A DNA stretch of 64,000 bases from Pseudomonas sp. 5P_3.1_Bac2 (GTDB lineage: Bacteria > Pseudomonadota > Gammaproteobacteria > Pseudomonadales > Pseudomonadaceae). The stretch is from assembly GCF_025465995.1 (NCBI RefSeq), contig NZ_JANLNY010000023.1, positions 248,001-312,000 of the forward strand, read 5' to 3'. The position numbers were made by a program, and so were the translations under genes. Shown piece by piece: positions 61,600 through 64,000 of this stretch. A model generated the notes under the pieces. The model was given only the letters and a program-made list of their open reading frames with translations, searched no databases and was not told the DNA's origin. Every line of letters starts with the position of its first letter. Position 1 is the stretch's first letter.

Positions 61600-63340
61600 A
61601 CCAGTCCTTGCCATCCTTAACCACCAAGATGTCTTCCATGATCAGGTACTGCAGATCCGAGCCATAGAACATGTTGAGGGCATCGGTGGGTGAGCAAATC
61701 ATCGGCTCACCGCGACGGTTCAGCGAGGTGTTGAGCGACACACCATTACCGGTGAGCTTTTCCAGCTCCAGCATCATGTCGTAGTAGCGCGGGTTGTATT
61801 CCCGCTTGAGCACCTGAGCGCGCGACGTACCGTCTTCGTGGACCACTTCGCCAACGCGGGTTTTCCACTCTTCGTTCACTTCAAAAGTGAAGGTCATGAA
61901 CGGGCTCGGGTGGTCGACCTTGAGCATTTGCGGGCCGACGGTGTCCAGCATCGACGGGCAGAAGGGTCTCCAGCGCTCGCGGAACTTGATCTGCTCATTG
62001 ATCCGGTCAGCCACGCCCGGCACGCTCGGGCAACCAATGATCGAACGCCCACCCAATGCCCGTGGACCGAACTCCATGCGCCCCTGGAACCAAGCCACCG
62101 GGTTGGCATCGACCATGATCTTGGCAATGCGCTGCGGCATGTTGTCGATCTGTTTCCAGACCGGCTTGCTCGGGTGACGGGCGCAGGCGGCGATCACATC
62201 TTCGTTGCTGAAGGCTGGGCCGAGATAGACGTGTTCCATCTTCTCCACCGGCACCCCGCGCTGGTGCGACACATAAGCCGCCGCGCCCACCGCAGTACCG
62301 GCATCACCGGAAGCCGGCTGAACGAACAGCTCCTTCACCTCATCACGGGCGATGATCTTCTGGTTGAGCTTAACGTTCAGCGCGCAGCCGCCAGCGAAGG
62401 CGATCTTGCCAGTTTCTTTGAGGATGTCGCCCAGGTAGTAATCCATCATTTGCAGCGCCAGCTTCTCGAACAGCGCTTGCATGCTGGCGGCGTAGTGGAT
62501 GTACGGATCGTCGGCGATATCGCCTTCGCGCTTGGGCCCCAGCCATTCGATCAGCTTTGGCGAGAAGTAGAAGCCTTTGCCCTTCTCTTTGTAACGGCGC
62601 AGGCCGATGACGTTGGCGTAGTCGGTGTTGATCACCAGTTCGCCGTCTTCAAACTTGGCCAAGCGGGAGAAATCGTACTTGCTGGCATCGCCATAGGGCG
62701 CCATGCCCATGACCTTGAACTCGCCATCGAGCATTTCAAAGCCCAAGAATTCGGTGATCGCGCCGTACAGGCCGCCCAGGGAATCCGGGTCGTAGAATTC
62801 TTTGAGCTTGTGGATCTTGCCGTTTTCGCCATAGCCAAAGAAGGTGGTGGCGTACTCGCCCTTACCGTCGATGCCCATGATCGCTGTCTTCTCGCTAAAG
62901 CCCGAGCAGTGATAGGCACTGGAGGCGTGTGCGAGGTGGTGCTCGACCGGCTCGATTTTGATCTTCTTCGGATCAAAGCCCAGTTGCTCCAGGCACCAGA
63001 CGATTTTCTTGCGATAGCGCTTGTAGCGGCGGTTGCCCATCAGAATCGCGTCGAGGGCGCGGTCCGGTGCGTACCAGTAGCGCTTGGCATAGTGCCAACG
63101 GGCTTTGCCGAACAGGCTGATCGGTGCGAAGGGGATGGCCACTACGTCGACATCCGACGGTTTGATACCAGCCTGCTCCAAGCAGAACTTGGCCGACTCG
63201 TAAGGCATGCGGTTCTTCGCGTGCTTGTCGCGCACAAAGCGCTCTTCTTCGGCCGCCGCAATCAGCTTGCCGTCGATATACAGCGCAGCGGAAGGGTCAT
63301 GACTGAGGGCGCCAGAAAGGCCAAGGATCGTCAATGCCAC
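61586..63340 (-). CDS. LPS core carbamoyltransferase (PA5005-type, NodU/CmcH family)
   Basis: The 584-residue protein is a two-domain O-carbamoyltransferase. The N-terminal half has GLSGALSHDPSAALYIDGK, EEERFVRDKHAKNR and EHHLAHASSAYHCSGF with metal-binding His and Asp residues, then MGIDGKGEYATTFFG. The C-terminal YrdC-like half has FAGGCALNVKLNQ, FQGRMEFGPRALGGRSI and NTSLNRRGEPMICSPTDAL. In P. aeruginosa it places the 7-O-carbamoyl group on heptose II of the inner core. It is the first gene of the pair with wapH. Confidence 0.93.
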   Translation of the reverse strand: MALTILGLSGALSHDPSAALYIDGKLIAAAEEERFVRDKHAKNRMPYESAKFCLEQAGIKPSDVDVVAIPFAPISLFGKARWHYAKRYWYAPDRALDAILMGNRRYKRYRKKIVWCLEQLGFDPKKIKIEPVEHHLAHASSAYHCSGFSEKTAIMGIDGKGEYATTFFGYGENGKIHKLKEFYDPDSLGGLYGAITEFLGFEMLDGEFKVMGMAPYGDASKYDFSRLAKFEDGELVINTDYANVIGLRRYKEKGKGFYFSPKLIEWLGPKREGDIADDPYIHYAASMQALFEKLALQMMDYYLGDILKETGKIAFAGGCALNVKLNQKIIARDEVKELFVQPASGDAGTAVGAAAYVSHQRGVPVEKMEHVYLGPAFSNEDVIAACARHPSKPVWKQIDNMPQRIAKIMVDANPVAWFQGRMEFGPRALGGRSIIGCPSVPGVADRINEQIKFRERWRPFCPSMLDTVGPQMLKVDHPSPFMTFTFEVNEEWKTRVGEVVHEDGTSRAQVLKREYNPRYYDMMLELEKLTGNGVSLNTSLNRRGEPMICSPTDALNMFYGSDLQYLIMEDILVVKDGKDWYDQI

Positions 63341-63490
63341 AGGTCTAGCCTCTTTTAGTCTGCGTACAGGCGCTTAGGGCCTGGAAAAAGTATATTTCTC
63401 GTTTAGGCAAGAAACAGCTAAAGGGCGGAATTATAGCGTAAAGACGCAGAGCGATGATCTAGCGATTAGCTGGCCCAACCCCGCCGATGA

Positions 63491-63832
63491 TCAGCGAAAA
63501 ATCTCAATACTGCCATCTTGGTTCTGCCTGTAGAGGGTGTACGGAAGTACCAGGGTATCCGCAGCAGCGGACAAGATAAGGTCAAGCACAGGCCAAGGCA
63601 TCGATAGGTCTTGGTCAGCGTCCTTATTGATATCACTGCGGGGCTGAGCATTCAGACTGCAGAAGTCATACATCACACCACTGTAAACACGCGGCACACT
63701 TTCACAATGGCTATGGGAATCCTTAAGCGCCTGACTTGCCACCGCATCCGGGCGAAAAACCGTATCGATGCTGCCACAGCCAGTAAGCGTGGCGATCACG
63801 CTGCCGAGTAGATAAATGCTTGTAATTTTCAT
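63491..63832 (-). CDS. YceK/YidQ-family lipoprotein
   Basis: The 113-residue product has a lipoprotein signal (LLGSVIATLTGC) and a mature part containing RVYSGVMYDFC and MPWPVLDLILSAAADTLVLP, ending YTLYRQNQDGSIEIFR. This is the YceK/YidQ (DUF1375) pattern of small outer-membrane lipoproteins with a buried hydrophobic helix. The function is unknown. ATG 63832 is used; a TTG two codons upstream is unlikely. It stands alone, about 150 bases right of the carbamoyltransferase gene; I see nothing in that gap. Confidence 0.85.
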   Translation of the reverse strand: MKITSIYLLGSVIATLTGCGSIDTVFRPDAVASQALKDSHSHCESVPRVYSGVMYDFCSLNAQPRSDINKDADQDLSMPWPVLDLILSAAADTLVLPYTLYRQNQDGSIEIFR

Positions 63833-63918
63833 GGGCAAAGTCCCTTTGCGCGCTCAACTCAGGGGGCAGGTACAGGCATGCCCAGAGCAGGCCGGCAGAG
63901 GAGTTCCTTTTGCTGACT

Positions 63919-64000
63919 TTACTGCCCCACTAACAGACGCCGGCTGGCGAAACTGAAAGCCAGCACAATAAAAATCAGCACACCCGTGGCGACCTGCTGC
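63919..64000 (-). CDS. C-terminal end of a membrane protein (cut by window edge)
   Basis: The minus strand entering from the right edge reads QQVATGVLIFIVLAFSF followed by ASRRLLVGQ and a TAA at 63919-63921. A final membrane helix with a positively charged cytoplasmic tail would fit an ABC-transporter permease, but only 26 residues are visible and the family cannot be settled. Confidence 0.5.
   Translation of the reverse strand, partial: QQVATGVLIFIVLAFSFASRRLLVGQ

Noticed and set aside
61838..63358. Plus-strand reading frame of 506 codons opposite the carbamoyltransferase
   Set aside because: Exact complement of a well-conserved gene; composition (many His, Val, Asp) is typical of antisense frames.

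Overview
The window is a stretch of chromosome from a gammaproteobacterium of the genus Pseudomonas. Gene content and order closely follow the PAO1 block that I know from memory as PA4938 to PA5005, that is purA through the lipopolysaccharide (LPS) outer-core genes. Diagnostic members include FimX, SerB, CpdA, DnpA, Mig-14, Ssg and an LPS carbamoyltransferase. I found no tRNA, rRNA, insertion sequence, prophage or CRISPR array. Nearly all the sequence is ordinary core genome.

Left part (1-12.9 kb, mostly minus strand): the end-truncated purA, hisZ and a decayed DUF2065 gene, then the compact run nnr-tsaE-amiB-mutL-miaA-hfq-hflX-hflK-hflC. This run covers metabolite repair, tRNA modification, peptidoglycan amidase, mismatch repair, RNA chaperone and membrane protease control, and ends at two hairpins. 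queG starts divergently from nnr. Next (14-22 kb) come orn, a membrane-linked methyltransferase, rsgA, the stator genes motAB with a FliA-like promoter, an HDOD protein, a rhodanese and psd.

Middle part (22-38 kb): a c-di-GMP-related pair (a PilZ-like protein and FimX), serB, an AhpA-type membrane protein, a PqiC-like lipoprotein, and a minus-strand series nudF, DUF1249, cpdA, yqiA, parE, a phytase-esterase-like protein and parC. A cAMP-receptor (Vfr)-like inverted repeat lies in front of cpdA. From 38 to 50 kb there are a DUF3298-type lipoprotein, the thiamine genes thiC and cytX behind a TPP riboswitch, a TolC-type outer-membrane channel, waaA, a LysR regulator divergent from an EmrE-type efflux gene with a clean palindrome between them, and a three-gene conserved set (FAD oxidoreductase, aldo/keto reductase, unknown protein).

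Right part (50-64 kb): LPS core and cell-surface genes. These are hldE, dnpA, mig-14, msbA, waaL, a small kinase-like gene, three glycosyltransferases and a carbamoyltransferase. The waaL-ssg section looks lower in GC than its surroundings, and dnpA-mig-14 sit in a different place from PAO1. The window ends with a YceK-like lipoprotein and the 3' end of a membrane protein gene.

I see no convincing new multigene system. The points most worth a second look are the DUF2065 pseudogene, the candidate Vfr, FliA and LysR sites, a possible 52-residue membrane protein overlapping the end of the wapH-like gene, and the uncharacterised protein at 49258-50157.
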